From: Kitasatospora herbaricolor
Lineage (GTDB): Bacteria > Actinomycetota > Actinomycetes > Streptomycetales > Streptomycetaceae
Length of the DNA stretch: 64,000 nt
NCBI RefSeq assembly: GCF_030813695.1
Contig: NZ_JAUSVA010000002.1
Span: forward strand, 7,773,501 to 7,837,500
Direction: 5' to 3'
The notes beneath the pieces are model-generated. The model was given only the letters and a program-made list of their open reading frames with translations, was not told the DNA's origin and searched no databases. This document shows, piece by piece, positions 42,174 through 50,372 of the stretch. A program made the position numbers and the translations under genes. Position 1 is the stretch's first letter. Each line of letters opens with the position of its first letter.

Positions 42174-43265
42174 TCAGTGCGTCCAGCGCAGCGCCAGCAA
42201 CGCCGCGTCGTCGTCCAGCCCCGTCCGGGTGTGGTTCCGGACGTCGGCCAGCAGGGCCTCCAGCACCTCGTCCGGGTCCTCGGCGGGCAGCGCGGCGAGC
42301 CGCTCGGCCAGCGGGTAGAACCTGCCCCCGGCGTCCCGCGCCTCCGAGACGCCGTCGGTGTACATCAGCAGCAGGTCGCCCGGGCGCGGGTCGAACAGGC
42401 CGGCCCGGTACCGGCCGCCGGCCAGGTCCAGCAGGGCCAGCGGCGGGGCGTGCTCGGGCGGCTCCAGCTCGGTCACCACACCGGCCCGCCGCAGCATCGG
42501 GTGCGGGTGGCCGCAGTTGACCAGCTCGACCGGGCCGGGCCGGGCCGGGACGCCGGCCAGCAGCGCGGTCACGAACCGCCCGTCGGCCGGGCGGCGGGCC
42601 AGCGCGGAGTCCAGCCGGCCGGCCAGCCCGGTCAGCTCCGGCTCGGTCCGGGCCGCGTCCCGGAAGACCCCCAGCACGTCGGCCGCCGTCTCCACCACGC
42701 CCAGCCCGCTGCCCTGCACGTCGCCGAGGATGATCCGCAGGCCGTGCGAGGTCTCCACCACGTCGTAGAGGTCGCCGCCGATCCGGGCCTCGGCCGCCGC
42801 GGCGGCGTAGCGGACGGCGATCCGAACCCGCCCCACCTGTCTGGGGGGCGGGCGCAGCAGGGCCCGCTGGGCCGCCTCGGAGACCGTCCTGACCTGCAGC
42901 AGCTCCCGTTCGCGGGACGTCACCAGGACGACGTTGGCCACGCTGGCCAGGGTCGCGGCCACCACCGCGATCAGTGCCGTGACGTGCACCGAGGCCGAGA
43001 TGCCGCGGTTGGTGACCGCCAGCAGTCCGACCGAGAGGACGGCGGCGAGGCCGGCCATCAGCGGCACCCGGGCCGCCCGGGTGCTCGCGCCGGCCAGCAC
43101 CGGCACCGCCGCCAGCACGGGCGAGACCGTGGTGCCGGGCCCGGACAGCGCGTCGGTGACGACCGCGGCGACCAGCAGCAGGTACGCGGCCGTGAGCAGC
43201 CGCCGGGCCCGCCGGGGCAGCTGGGCCGGCGGGAGCGTCACGTCCTTGCGGGCGCCGCTGGTCAA
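42174..43265 (-). CDS. Membrane SpoIIE-type serine phosphatase
   Basis: 363 residues. Four to five N-terminal membrane helices (about 15-120) precede a coiled linker and a PP2C/SpoIIE phosphatase domain (about 145-363) with the metal-binding motifs GGDLYDVV, ILGDVQGSG and MYTDGVSEARD. It likely dephosphorylates anti-anti-sigma factors in a partner-switching pathway, though no partner gene is nearby. The start is TTG at 43265, set by a perfect GGAGGAG seven bases upstream; upstream frame codons are Arg/Pro shadow, and an out-of-frame ATG between them runs into a stop at once. It is convergent with DUF1295. Confidence 0.9.
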   Translation of the reverse strand: MTSGARKDVTLPPAQLPRRARRLLTAAYLLLVAAVVTDALSGPGTTVSPVLAAVPVLAGASTRAARVPLMAGLAAVLSVGLLAVTNRGISASVHVTALIAVVAATLASVANVVLVTSRERELLQVRTVSEAAQRALLRPPPRQVGRVRIAVRYAAAAAEARIGGDLYDVVETSHGLRIILGDVQGSGLGVVETAADVLGVFRDAARTEPELTGLAGRLDSALARRPADGRFVTALLAGVPARPGPVELVNCGHPHPMLRRAGVVTELEPPEHAPPLALLDLAGGRYRAGLFDPRPGDLLLMYTDGVSEARDAGGRFYPLAERLAALPAEDPDEVLEALLADVRNHTRTGLDDDAALLALRWTH

Positions 43266-43442
43266 GGCATCACTCCTCCGGGCGCGGCGGTGGGGGCGGG
43301 CGCGGCACCGGGCTCTCCCGCCGCCGTCCACCTTCCACCGTCCACTCTCCACCGGGCGCGGCCGGGCGGCCACGCCGGACCGCACGGCCGGGGGGCGCGC
43401 GCCCGGGACCGGGGTGGGCGACCAGGGCCGACCGCGGGCGTC

Positions 43443-43448
43443 TAGGCT
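43443..43448 (+). promoter_or_regulatory. -10 box of leaderless pseudouridine synthase gene
   Basis: TAGGCT ends eight bases before ATG 43457 and there is no Shine-Dalgarno. A leaderless transcript is likely. No good -35 is visible. Confidence 0.45.
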
Positions 43449-43456
43449 GAGCGGCG

Positions 43457-44398
43457 ATGAGACGCAAGACCGTGACACCGCCCGCCCCGCTCCCGCAGCG
43501 CCACGGCGTCGACCCCGTACGGCTGAGGCTGCCCGGCGACGGCGACTGGGCCACCCTGCGCGCCTACCTGGCCCACCGGCTGCCCGCCGTCGACCCGGCC
43601 AGGATCGACGCGATGCTGCACGGCGGGGAGATCCACGGCCCGGACGGCCCGGTCGCCCCGGACGCGGCCTTCGTGCCCGGCGCCCACCTGTGGTTCCACC
43701 GGGACCTGCCCGAGGAGGTGACCGTCCCCTTCGCGGTGGACGTGCTGCACCGGGACGAGCACCTGGTGATCGTCGACAAGCCGCACTTCCTGGCCACCAC
43801 CCCCCGGGGCCGGCACGTCACCCAGACGGCACTGTCCCGGCTGCGGCACGAGCTGGGCCTGCCCGCCCTCAGCCCCGCGCACCGGCTGGACCGGCTCACC
43901 GCCGGGCTGGCCATGTTCGTGGTGCGGCCCGGCGAGCGGGCCGCGTACCAGAACCTCTTCCGTGACCGGCTGGTCCGCAAGGAGTACCGGGCGCTGGCGC
44001 CGTACGTAGCCGGCCTGGAACTCCCGCGGACGGTGCGCAGCCGGATCGTCAAGGAGCGCGGGGTGATCGCCGCGCAGGAGGTGGCCGGCCCGCCGAACAG
44101 CGAGAGCCTGATCGAGCTGGCCGGGCACGCCGACGGGATCGGCCGCTACCGGCTCAGCCCGAGCACCGGGCGCACCCATCAGCTCCGCCTGCACATGAGC
44201 GGCCTCGGCATCCCGATCCTGGGTGACCCGGTGTACCCGGTGCTGCTGGCCGAACCGGCCCCCGACGACTTCAGCCGGCCGCTCCAACTGCTGGCGGCGA
44301 TCCTGGAGTTCACCGACCCGATGACCGGGGAGCGGCGCCGCTTCGAGAGCCGTCGCCGGCTCGCTGCCGAGCCGCCCGCGGGCCCGCCGGCCGGCTGA
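43457..44398 (+). CDS. RluA-family pseudouridine synthase
   Basis: 313 residues. The catalytic motif HRLDRLTAG (about residues 141-149) contains the essential Asp. Other family blocks are the VDKPHFLATTP strand and the GRTHQLRLHM segment with GDPVYP. An N-terminal part of about 75 residues may be a degenerate S4-like RNA-binding region. It isomerises uridine to pseudouridine in rRNA or tRNA; the target site cannot be read. It is monocistronic, ends in a bidirectional terminator and is convergent with the SnoaL-like gene. Confidence 0.93.
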   Translation: MRRKTVTPPAPLPQRHGVDPVRLRLPGDGDWATLRAYLAHRLPAVDPARIDAMLHGGEIHGPDGPVAPDAAFVPGAHLWFHRDLPEEVTVPFAVDVLHRDEHLVIVDKPHFLATTPRGRHVTQTALSRLRHELGLPALSPAHRLDRLTAGLAMFVVRPGERAAYQNLFRDRLVRKEYRALAPYVAGLELPRTVRSRIVKERGVIAAQEVAGPPNSESLIELAGHADGIGRYRLSPSTGRTHQLRLHMSGLGIPILGDPVYPVLLAEPAPDDFSRPLQLLAAILEFTDPMTGERRRFESRRRLAAEPPAGPPAG

Positions 44399-44428
44399 CC
44401 GGCGCCCGCGGACCGGCCCCGTCGTGCC

Positions 44429-44463
44429 CGGCCCGCAGCCGGACTCAGCCCGGCTGCGGGCCG
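44429..44463. terminator. Bidirectional terminator
   Basis: A perfect 14-bp stem (CGGCCCGCAGCCGG) with a 7-base loop sits between the convergent pseudouridine synthase and SnoaL-like genes, overlapping the last codons of the latter. Confidence 0.75.
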
Positions 44464-44900
44464 CCGAACAGGCTCCGCTCCACGTGCTGGGTGTCGGCGT
44501 ACTCCCGGACCGAGGTGATCAGGCCGTCCGCCACGGTGAAGACCCCCAGGCAGGCGTTGTCGTAGACCCGACCGGTCGCGGCCAGGCCCTTGGACGTCCA
44601 CTCGGCCACCACCTGCCCGCCGTCGGCAATCACGTTGGTGAGCGTCACGGCCGGGGCGCCGCCGGGCGCGAACAGCACGCCCGCCCCCAGCAGGAACTCG
44701 TCCACGATGGTGTCCCGGCCGCGGTACACGCCGGTCAGCGGGACGTCGCCCGGGTACGTCCAGGTGGCGTCGGGCGCGAAGCTGGCGCGGACGGCCTCCA
44801 GGTCACCCCTGGCGACCGCGTCGACGTAGCGCACGACGACGGTACGGGGGTCGGCCGGGTCGGTGCCCGGCTCGGGCGTGCCGGGGGCGGTGCTGGTCAT
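44445..44900 (-). CDS. SnoaL-like nuclear-transport-factor-2 family protein
   Basis: 151 residues with NTF2 fold: VVRYVDAVARGDLEAVRASFAPDATW, then GRDTIVDEFL and VYDNACLGVFTVADGLIT. It is a small cytosolic protein of unknown substrate; members include isomerases, cyclases and stress-bound proteins. It lies 100 bases downstream of the zinc-type quinone oxidoreductase on the same strand, so it may be the second gene under the LysR-type regulator. Confidence 0.86.
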   Translation of the reverse strand: MTSTAPGTPEPGTDPADPRTVVVRYVDAVARGDLEAVRASFAPDATWTYPGDVPLTGVYRGRDTIVDEFLLGAGVLFAPGGAPAVTLTNVIADGGQVVAEWTSKGLAATGRVYDNACLGVFTVADGLITSVREYADTQHVERSLFGGPQPG

Positions 44901-45000
44901 GTCGGTGTCTCCTCGGGTTCGTCGGCGAGGTGCGGTCGGTCGGTGCTGCTCGGTGCTGCCTGGTGCTGCTCGGTGGCGCGGCGGCGAGGTCCGGTCCGGC

Positions 45001-45921
45001 TCAGGAGAGCGTGAGGACGGCGTTGCCGCGGATCCGGCGCTCCCGCAGGTCGACCAGGACCTCCGGGGTGCGCAGCCAGTCCTCGGTCAGCCCGATCTCG
45101 GGGTGCAGACGGTCCTCCGCGACCAGCCGGACCAGGGTCGCCAGGTCCGGGGCGTCGGGCCCGTCGTGGTCGGCGTAGCTGAAGTGCCGGACGGTGGCCG
45201 AGACCGGGCCCGCGAAGAAGCCGAAGAAGTCCAGTACGGCCGGCTCCCGGCTCGCCTGGCCGAACCAGACCAGCTCGCCGCGCGGCGCCAGCCGGGACAG
45301 TGCGAGCGGGAGGTTCTTCCCGCCGGTCGACTCCAGCACCAGGTCGAAGACGCCCTCCGCCTCCTCGACCCCGCGGACCACCGAGGCGGCGCCCAACTCG
45401 GCCAGCCGCTCGCCGCGTTCGGCCGAGGCGGTGACCGCCGTGACCGAGGCGCCGGCCGCCGCGGCCAGCTCCGTGACGTAGTGCCCCACCCCGCCGGACG
45501 CCCCCGTGAGCAGGATCCGCCGGCCGGTCACCGACCCCGCCGTCCGCAGCAGCCGCAGCGCCGTCAGGCCCGCCAGCGGCAGCGCGGCGGCCCGCACCGC
45601 CGGGACCGAGCGCGGCAGCACGGCCAGCGAGCCGGCCGGCACCGCCACGAACTCGGCCCAGCCGCCGCCCGCCGGGTGGCCGACCACCCGCTGCCCGACC
45701 GCGGGTCCGGTGCCGTCCGGCGCCGCCTGGACCACCAGGCCGGCCACGTCCTTGCCCGGCCGGGCGCCGCCCGCCGCACCCTCCAGCTGGAAGATCTCGC
45801 CCCGGTTCACCGAGAACGCGTCCACCTTCACCAGCACCTCGCCGGGCCTCTGCACCGGCTCCGCGACCTCCGTACGCCGGAGCGCCGCCGCCGGATCCCC
45901 GGTCGCCACAAATGCCTTCAT
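45001..45921 (-). CDS. Zinc-type alcohol dehydrogenase-like / quinone oxidoreductase
   Basis: 306 residues, medium-chain dehydrogenase/reductase fold. The N-terminal GroES-like part (PGEVLVKVDAFSVNRGEIF) and the Rossmann motif LLTGASGGVGHYVTELA are clear. The zinc-ligand cysteines of true alcohol dehydrogenases are absent, so it belongs to the QOR-like NADPH:quinone/enone reductases. It is divergent from a LysR-type regulator across 119 bases containing a strong palindrome, the usual layout for a regulator and its target. Confidence 0.9.
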   Translation of the reverse strand: MKAFVATGDPAAALRRTEVAEPVQRPGEVLVKVDAFSVNRGEIFQLEGAAGGARPGKDVAGLVVQAAPDGTGPAVGQRVVGHPAGGGWAEFVAVPAGSLAVLPRSVPAVRAAALPLAGLTALRLLRTAGSVTGRRILLTGASGGVGHYVTELAAAAGASVTAVTASAERGERLAELGAASVVRGVEEAEGVFDLVLESTGGKNLPLALSRLAPRGELVWFGQASREPAVLDFFGFFAGPVSATVRHFSYADHDGPDAPDLATLVRLVAEDRLHPEIGLTEDWLRTPEVLVDLRERRIRGNAVLTLS

Positions 45922-45997
45922 CACCCTGCTCCTCGCCGTCGCGGCCGGTGCTCCCCGGCCGGACACCAGCAAACCGCCGGGCCGCGCAGCCGGTCCA

Positions 45998-46032
45998 ACA
46001 ACCGGACGGCGGTGGTGACAACCGTCGGTTGT
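45998..46032. promoter_or_regulatory. LysR-type operator
   Basis: ACAACCG-T-CGGTTGT at 46018-46032 is a perfect 7-bp palindrome. A third copy of the half-site ACAACCG lies exactly 20 bases upstream (45998-46004). This pattern of one full site plus one half-site on the same helix face fits LysR-type regulator binding between the divergent genes. Confidence 0.75.
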
Positions 46033-46040
46033 GGGCCAGG

Positions 46041-47054
46041 ATGACGGGCGTGGATCTTGACCTTGCCCAGGTGCGCGCCTTCGTGCAGACCGCCGACCAC
46101 CTGCACTTCGGCCGCGCGGCGCAGCAGCTCGCGCTGACCCAGCAGGCACTGTCCAAGCGGATCGCCCGGCTGGAGGAGGGCCTCGGCGCCCTGCTCTTCG
46201 AGCGCGGCCCGGCCGGGGTCGCCCTCACCCCGGCCGGCCTGCGCCTGCTCGGCCCGGCCCGGGCCCTGCTCGCCGCCGGCGAGGCCGCCGTCGTCGCCGT
46301 CCGCCGGGAGGAGCGGCCCGTCCGGCTGGACGTCTGGGGCCACCTGTTCGCCCCGCTGCGCACCCTCCGGGAAGTCCTGGACGACCCGGCGTCCGCCGCC
46401 GTGCACGCCGAGGTCGGCCCCGCCCGGGATCTGCCGGCCGTCGCGGCGGCCCTGCTGCGTGGCGACAGCGACGCCGGGTTCGGCCGGTACCACCCGTTCG
46501 GCGACGGCCGGGACGAGTCGCTCGCCCACCGGTTGGTCCGGCTGGAGCCGGTCGACGCGATCATGGCCGCCGACCACCCGCTGGCGCACCGCCCCGCGCT
46601 GCGCCCGGACCAACTGGCGCAAGGCCGGCTGGTGCTGCCCGCGGCCGCCGAACGGCTCGACTTCGCACGGCGGTTCGCCGAGGAGTTCGCCGTGCCGGTG
46701 GTCCCGGGCGAGGCCAACCTGGGCTTCGGCCACCTGCTGTCCCGGATCCGCTCGACCCCGGGCGGCTTCACGCTCTTCCCCGCCGAAGTCCCGCTCCCGG
46801 ACGGCTCGGGCCTGGTCGCGGTGCCACTGGTCGACCCGACCCCGCTGTACGCCTGGTCGCTGCTCCGGCCGTCGGGCCGGCCGGCCCCGGCCGTGGACGC
46901 GTTGCTGCGCGCCTGCGCGGAGGCCGGCCGCCGCCGGCGCTGGCTGGAGTACCGGCCCGAGCGCGACTGGCTCCCGGAGGCGGACCAGGAGCAGGCCCGG
47001 GCACTCCGACCGCCGCGTCCGCCGGGCCCGAGGGGCCCTGCCGCCGTGGCCTAG
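46041..47054 (+). CDS. LysR-family transcriptional regulator
   Basis: 337 residues. The N-terminal winged helix-turn-helix (LAQVRAFVQTADHLHFGRAAQQLALTQ) is classic LysR. A periplasmic-binding-like effector domain follows (about 90-300), and a Pro/Arg-rich tail ends the protein. ATG 46041 is used; GTG at 46050 is an alternative, and the 43 codons upstream would cover the operator. It likely controls the divergent quinone-oxidoreductase and SnoaL-like genes and itself. The effector is unknown. Confidence 0.92.
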   Translation: MTGVDLDLAQVRAFVQTADHLHFGRAAQQLALTQQALSKRIARLEEGLGALLFERGPAGVALTPAGLRLLGPARALLAAGEAAVVAVRREERPVRLDVWGHLFAPLRTLREVLDDPASAAVHAEVGPARDLPAVAAALLRGDSDAGFGRYHPFGDGRDESLAHRLVRLEPVDAIMAADHPLAHRPALRPDQLAQGRLVLPAAAERLDFARRFAEEFAVPVVPGEANLGFGHLLSRIRSTPGGFTLFPAEVPLPDGSGLVAVPLVDPTPLYAWSLLRPSGRPAPAVDALLRACAEAGRRRRWLEYRPERDWLPEADQEQARALRPPRPPGPRGPAAVA

Positions 47055-47137
47055 GTCCGGCCTAGGCCCAAGGGACCAAGCAGCCGACCGGCCGGCGGCC
47101 GATCCGCAGCACGCCCTCGCGGAGCGACAGTTGTGCC

Positions 47138-48058
47138 ATGAACGCATCGCAGACACCGCCCGCGCAGACCTCCGCCGGCACCCGCCCGACCGCCGCGACC
47201 GGGCCTGGCCCCGAGCTCGCCACCGGGCCTGCCCCCGAGCCCGCTTCCGGTCCCGCTTCCGGTCCCGGCCCCCGGGTGGTCCTGATCACCGGGGCCTCCC
47301 GCGGACTGGGCCTGGAGCTGGCCCGGGCCCTGGCCGCCGAGGGCCGGCAGCTCGTGCTGACCGCCCGCAACGCGGCCGAACTCGCCGCCGTCGAGGCCGA
47401 ACTGGCCGCCGTCACCAAGGTCGTGGCGCTGGCCGGGTCGGTGGTCGACGACGACCACCGGGAGCGGCTGGCCGAGGCCGCCGCCGCTCTCGGCGGGGCC
47501 GAGCTGCTGATCAACAACGCCTCCACGCTGACCGGTCACGACCTGGCCGGGGCCGCGCTGCCGAGGCTCGCGGACTTCCCGCTGACCGGGCTGCTGGAGA
47601 CCTTCGAGGTGAACGTCCTCGGGCCGCTCGCCCTTACCCAACTCGTCCTGCCCCAGCTGCGCGAGCACGCGGGCGCGGTGCTCAACCTCAGCTCGGACGC
47701 GGCCGTGGAGGCGTACGAGGGCTGGGGCGGCTACGGCGCCTCCAAGGCCGCGCTCGACCACGCCTCGGCGGTGCTGGCGGCCGAGGAGCCGCAGCTGCGG
47801 GTCTGGGCCGTCGACCCGGGAGACATGCGCACCCGGATGCACCAGGAGGCGTTCCCCGGCGAGGACATCTCGGACCGGCCGCTGCCGCACACCGTCGTCC
47901 CCGCCTTCCTCGCCCTGCTGCGCGAGCGCCCCGCCTCCGGCCGGTACCGCGCCGCCGACCTGCTCGCCGCCCCCGGCGCCGAGTCCGCAGCCCCCAGCGC
48001 CACCTCCACCTCCACCTCCACCACCTCCACCTCCACCACCGACGAGGAGCACCGATGA
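47138..48058 (+). CDS. SDR-family oxidoreductase paired with queA-like gene
   Basis: 306 residues. After about 45 low-complexity Pro/Gly/Ala residues a classical SDR domain begins with LITGASRGLGLELA. NNAS, the catalytic Ser (NLSSDAA) and YGASK (YxxxK) are all intact. The last 20 residues are a Ser/Thr repeat encoded by CACCTC microsatellite units. Its stop overlaps the QueA-like start as ATGA, so the two products probably act together. The substrate is unknown. Confidence 0.9.
   Translation: MNASQTPPAQTSAGTRPTAATGPGPELATGPAPEPASGPASGPGPRVVLITGASRGLGLELARALAAEGRQLVLTARNAAELAAVEAELAAVTKVVALAGSVVDDDHRERLAEAAAALGGAELLINNASTLTGHDLAGAALPRLADFPLTGLLETFEVNVLGPLALTQLVLPQLREHAGAVLNLSSDAAVEAYEGWGGYGASKAALDHASAVLAAEEPQLRVWAVDPGDMRTRMHQEAFPGEDISDRPLPHTVVPAFLALLRERPASGRYRAADLLAAPGAESAAPSATSTSTSTTSTSTTDEEHR
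48001..48040. repeat. CACCTC/CAC microsatellite in the SDR gene
   Basis: Forty bases of CACCTC and CAC units encode the Ser/Thr tail just before the stop. Slippage by three or six bases would keep the frame; other slippage would break the coupling to the next gene. Confidence 0.8.
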
Positions 48059-49128
48059 GCGCAGCCCTCGGCAGCCGCTTCGACTTCACCGTCCCGCCCG
48101 AACTCTCCGCCCGGGCCCCGGCCGAGGCCCGGGGGGTCGGCCGGGACGGCGTCCGGATGCTGGTGGGCCACCGGGGCAGCCGGGCGGTCGAGCACCACCG
48201 CTTCACCGACCTGCCGCAGGTGCTGCGGGCCGGCGACCTGCTGGTGGTCAACAACTCCGCCACCCTGCCCGCCGCGCTGACCGGCCGCCTCCCCGACGGC
48301 ACCGCCGTCGCCCTGCACCTGTCCTCCGCCGAGCCCGGCCCGCTCGGCACGCACCTGGTCGAACTGCGCAGCGCCCCCGACGTACCGGGCGCCGCCGCCG
48401 GCTACTACCCGCCGGAGGCCGGCCCGGCCCGGGCGGGGCTGCGGATCGCGCTGCCCGGCGGCGCCGGCGCCGAGCTGGGCGAGGCGTTCACCGCCCGGCT
48501 GTGGCACGCCCGGCTCACCCTGCCCGCAGCGCTGCCGGCCTACCTGGCACGGTACGGCCGGGCGGTGCGCTACGGCTACGTGGACCGGGACTGGCCGGTC
48601 GAGGCCTACCAGACGGTCTTCGCGACCGTACCGGGCAGCAGTGAAATGCCCAGTGCGGCGAGGCCGTTCACCGCCGGGACGGTGGCCCGGCTGGCCGGCC
48701 GGGGCGTCCTGGTCGCGCCGGTCACCCTGCACACCGGGGTCGCCTCGCCCGAGGCCCACGAAGCGCCGTACGCCGAACGGTTCACCGTCCCCGCCACCAC
48801 CGCCGCGCTGACCGGGCATGTCCGGGCCGGCGGCGGCCGGGTGATCGCGGTCGGCACCACCGTGGTCCGGGCCCTGGAGTCGGCCACCGACCCGGACGGC
48901 GTGGTCCGGGAGGCCGACGGCTGGACCGAGTTGGTGATCACCCCGGAGCGGGGTGTCCGCGCCGTGGACGGCCTGCTCACCGGCTGGCACGAGCCGCAGG
49001 CCTCCCACCTGCTGATGCTGGAGGCGGTGGCCGGCCACGCACTGCTGGAACGCTGCTACGCGGAGGCGATCGAACACCGGTACCTCTGGCACGAGTTCGG
49101 CGACGTGAACCTCCTGCTGCCGGACTGA
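48055..49128 (+). CDS. QueA-like S-adenosylmethionine:tRNA ribosyltransferase-isomerase
   Basis: 357 residues with QueA-family blocks: DLLVVNNSATLPAAL, the YQTVFATVPGSSEMPSAARPFT region, VTLHTG, VGTTVVRALES and TGWHEPQASHLLMLEA. QueA makes epoxyqueuosine in tRNA using AdoMet as ribosyl donor. No other queuosine gene is in the window, and streptomycetes generally are not thought to make queuosine, so this may act on another base or small molecule with its SDR partner. A good GAGGAG site precedes the coupled ATG. Confidence 0.88.
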   Translation: MSAALGSRFDFTVPPELSARAPAEARGVGRDGVRMLVGHRGSRAVEHHRFTDLPQVLRAGDLLVVNNSATLPAALTGRLPDGTAVALHLSSAEPGPLGTHLVELRSAPDVPGAAAGYYPPEAGPARAGLRIALPGGAGAELGEAFTARLWHARLTLPAALPAYLARYGRAVRYGYVDRDWPVEAYQTVFATVPGSSEMPSAARPFTAGTVARLAGRGVLVAPVTLHTGVASPEAHEAPYAERFTVPATTAALTGHVRAGGGRVIAVGTTVVRALESATDPDGVVREADGWTELVITPERGVRAVDGLLTGWHEPQASHLLMLEAVAGHALLERCYAEAIEHRYLWHEFGDVNLLLPD

Positions 49129-49143
49129 GCCGAAGCCCGGGGC

Positions 49144-49173
49144 GGGCCGTGTCCGCGTCCCGGACCACGGCCC
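49144..49173. terminator. Terminator between convergent genes
   Basis: An 8-bp perfect stem (GGGCCGTG) extends to 12 bp across one bulged base. It lies between the queA-like stop and the kinase gene's end. Confidence 0.6.
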
Positions 49174-49196
49174 AGGACCCGGACCCGGGCGGTGGA

Positions 49197-50108
49197 TCAG
49201 CCGGCCAGGTCGTGGTCGGCCAGGACCTCACCGATCACCCGGCGGTGCTCGGCGGCCGTCCGCGGATCGCGGTCGAGGAACTCCACCAGGCAGATCAGGG
49301 CCTTCCACAGGGCCCACCCGCGGGCCCGCGCCCACATCGCGGCGTCCTGGCCGACAGCGGTCCGGAACGCCTCCCGGCTCTCGCCCGAGAACATCGTCCA
49401 GGCGATCACCAGATCGCAGGCGGGGTCGCCCACCCCGGACGTCCCGAAGTCGATCACCGCGGCCAGCTTCCCGTCCCTGACCAGCAGGTTGCCGCTCGCG
49501 ATGTCGCCGTGGAACCAGACCGGCGAGCCCTGCCACCCCGCCGCCAGCGCGGCCTGCCAGACGGCCGCGGCCCGCCCGGTGTCGAGCAGGCCGGACAGGG
49601 CGGCGAGGGCGGCCCGGGTCTCCCCGTCGTAGAACGCCGGCGGCGTACCCCGGTGGAAGCTGTGCGCCCCGGCGGACGGCCCGTCGGCCGCGTCGATCCG
49701 CTGCAGGGCGAGGAGGAACCCGGCGACCGAGACGGCGAACCGCGGCAGGTCGTCGACCGGTCCGCGGTCGGCGCTCTCGCCCTCCAGCCAGCCGCGGACC
49801 GACCAGCTGAACGGGTACCCCTCGCCCGGCACCCCCTGCCCCAGGATCCGGGGCACCGGCACCGGCAGGGACGGCGCCAGCACCGGCAGCCACCGGCTCT
49901 CCTTGTCGACGGCGGGGGCGTAGCCCGCGGCGGTGGGCAGCCGCACCGTCATCGCGTCCCCGAGGCGGTAGGTGCGGTTGTCCCACCCGTCGACGGCGAC
50001 CGGCCGCACCGGCAGGTCACCCCACTGCGGGAACTGGGCGCGGATCAGCCGCCGCACCAGCTCCGCGTCGATCCCGGCACGACCGTCCTTGTAGCGGCTC
50101 CCGACCAT
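49197..50108 (-). CDS. APH-family aminoglycoside/small-molecule phosphotransferase
   Basis: 303 residues with kinase-like fold. The Brenner motif WFHGDIASGNLLV supplies the catalytic Asp, and VIDFGTSGVGDPACDL supplies the metal-binding Asp. The GWDNRTYRLGD segment forms the nucleotide loop. The family phosphorylates aminoglycosides, macrolides, choline or other small molecules; a chromosomal copy with no resistance cluster nearby is more likely a general or silent kinase. It is divergent from the uracil/xanthine permease. Confidence 0.9.
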   Translation of the reverse strand: MVGSRYKDGRAGIDAELVRRLIRAQFPQWGDLPVRPVAVDGWDNRTYRLGDAMTVRLPTAAGYAPAVDKESRWLPVLAPSLPVPVPRILGQGVPGEGYPFSWSVRGWLEGESADRGPVDDLPRFAVSVAGFLLALQRIDAADGPSAGAHSFHRGTPPAFYDGETRAALAALSGLLDTGRAAAVWQAALAAGWQGSPVWFHGDIASGNLLVRDGKLAAVIDFGTSGVGDPACDLVIAWTMFSGESREAFRTAVGQDAAMWARARGWALWKALICLVEFLDRDPRTAAEHRRVIGEVLADHDLAG

Positions 50109-50316
50109 CCCGCGATCCTGTCCGCCGGCCCGCCGGGCCGCAATCGAATTCCGCCGGGGCCGGCGGCTCCCGGCCGTCCCGGGCACCCCCGGGGGCGCGG
50201 CCGGGCCACACCTCGCGCCGCGCAGGGCCGGGGCCTCCCGGCCTTCTCCGCCCACCGTGGGCCGGCCGCCCGTCCTCGCACGAACGGTCGTCCCCGCTGG
50301 TGCCCGGGAGGCGGCT

Positions 50317-50335
50317 GTGATCGGCTCCTGATCAC
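50317..50335. promoter_or_regulatory. GntR-like palindrome upstream of the permease
   Basis: GTGATC-N7-GATCAC is a perfect 6-bp inverted repeat 38 bases before the permease ATG. It resembles a GntR-family operator; the regulator is not in the window. Confidence 0.4.
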
Positions 50336-50372
50336 CTGTGTCTGCCGCGGACGCCGAGCGCGAGGAGTGTCG

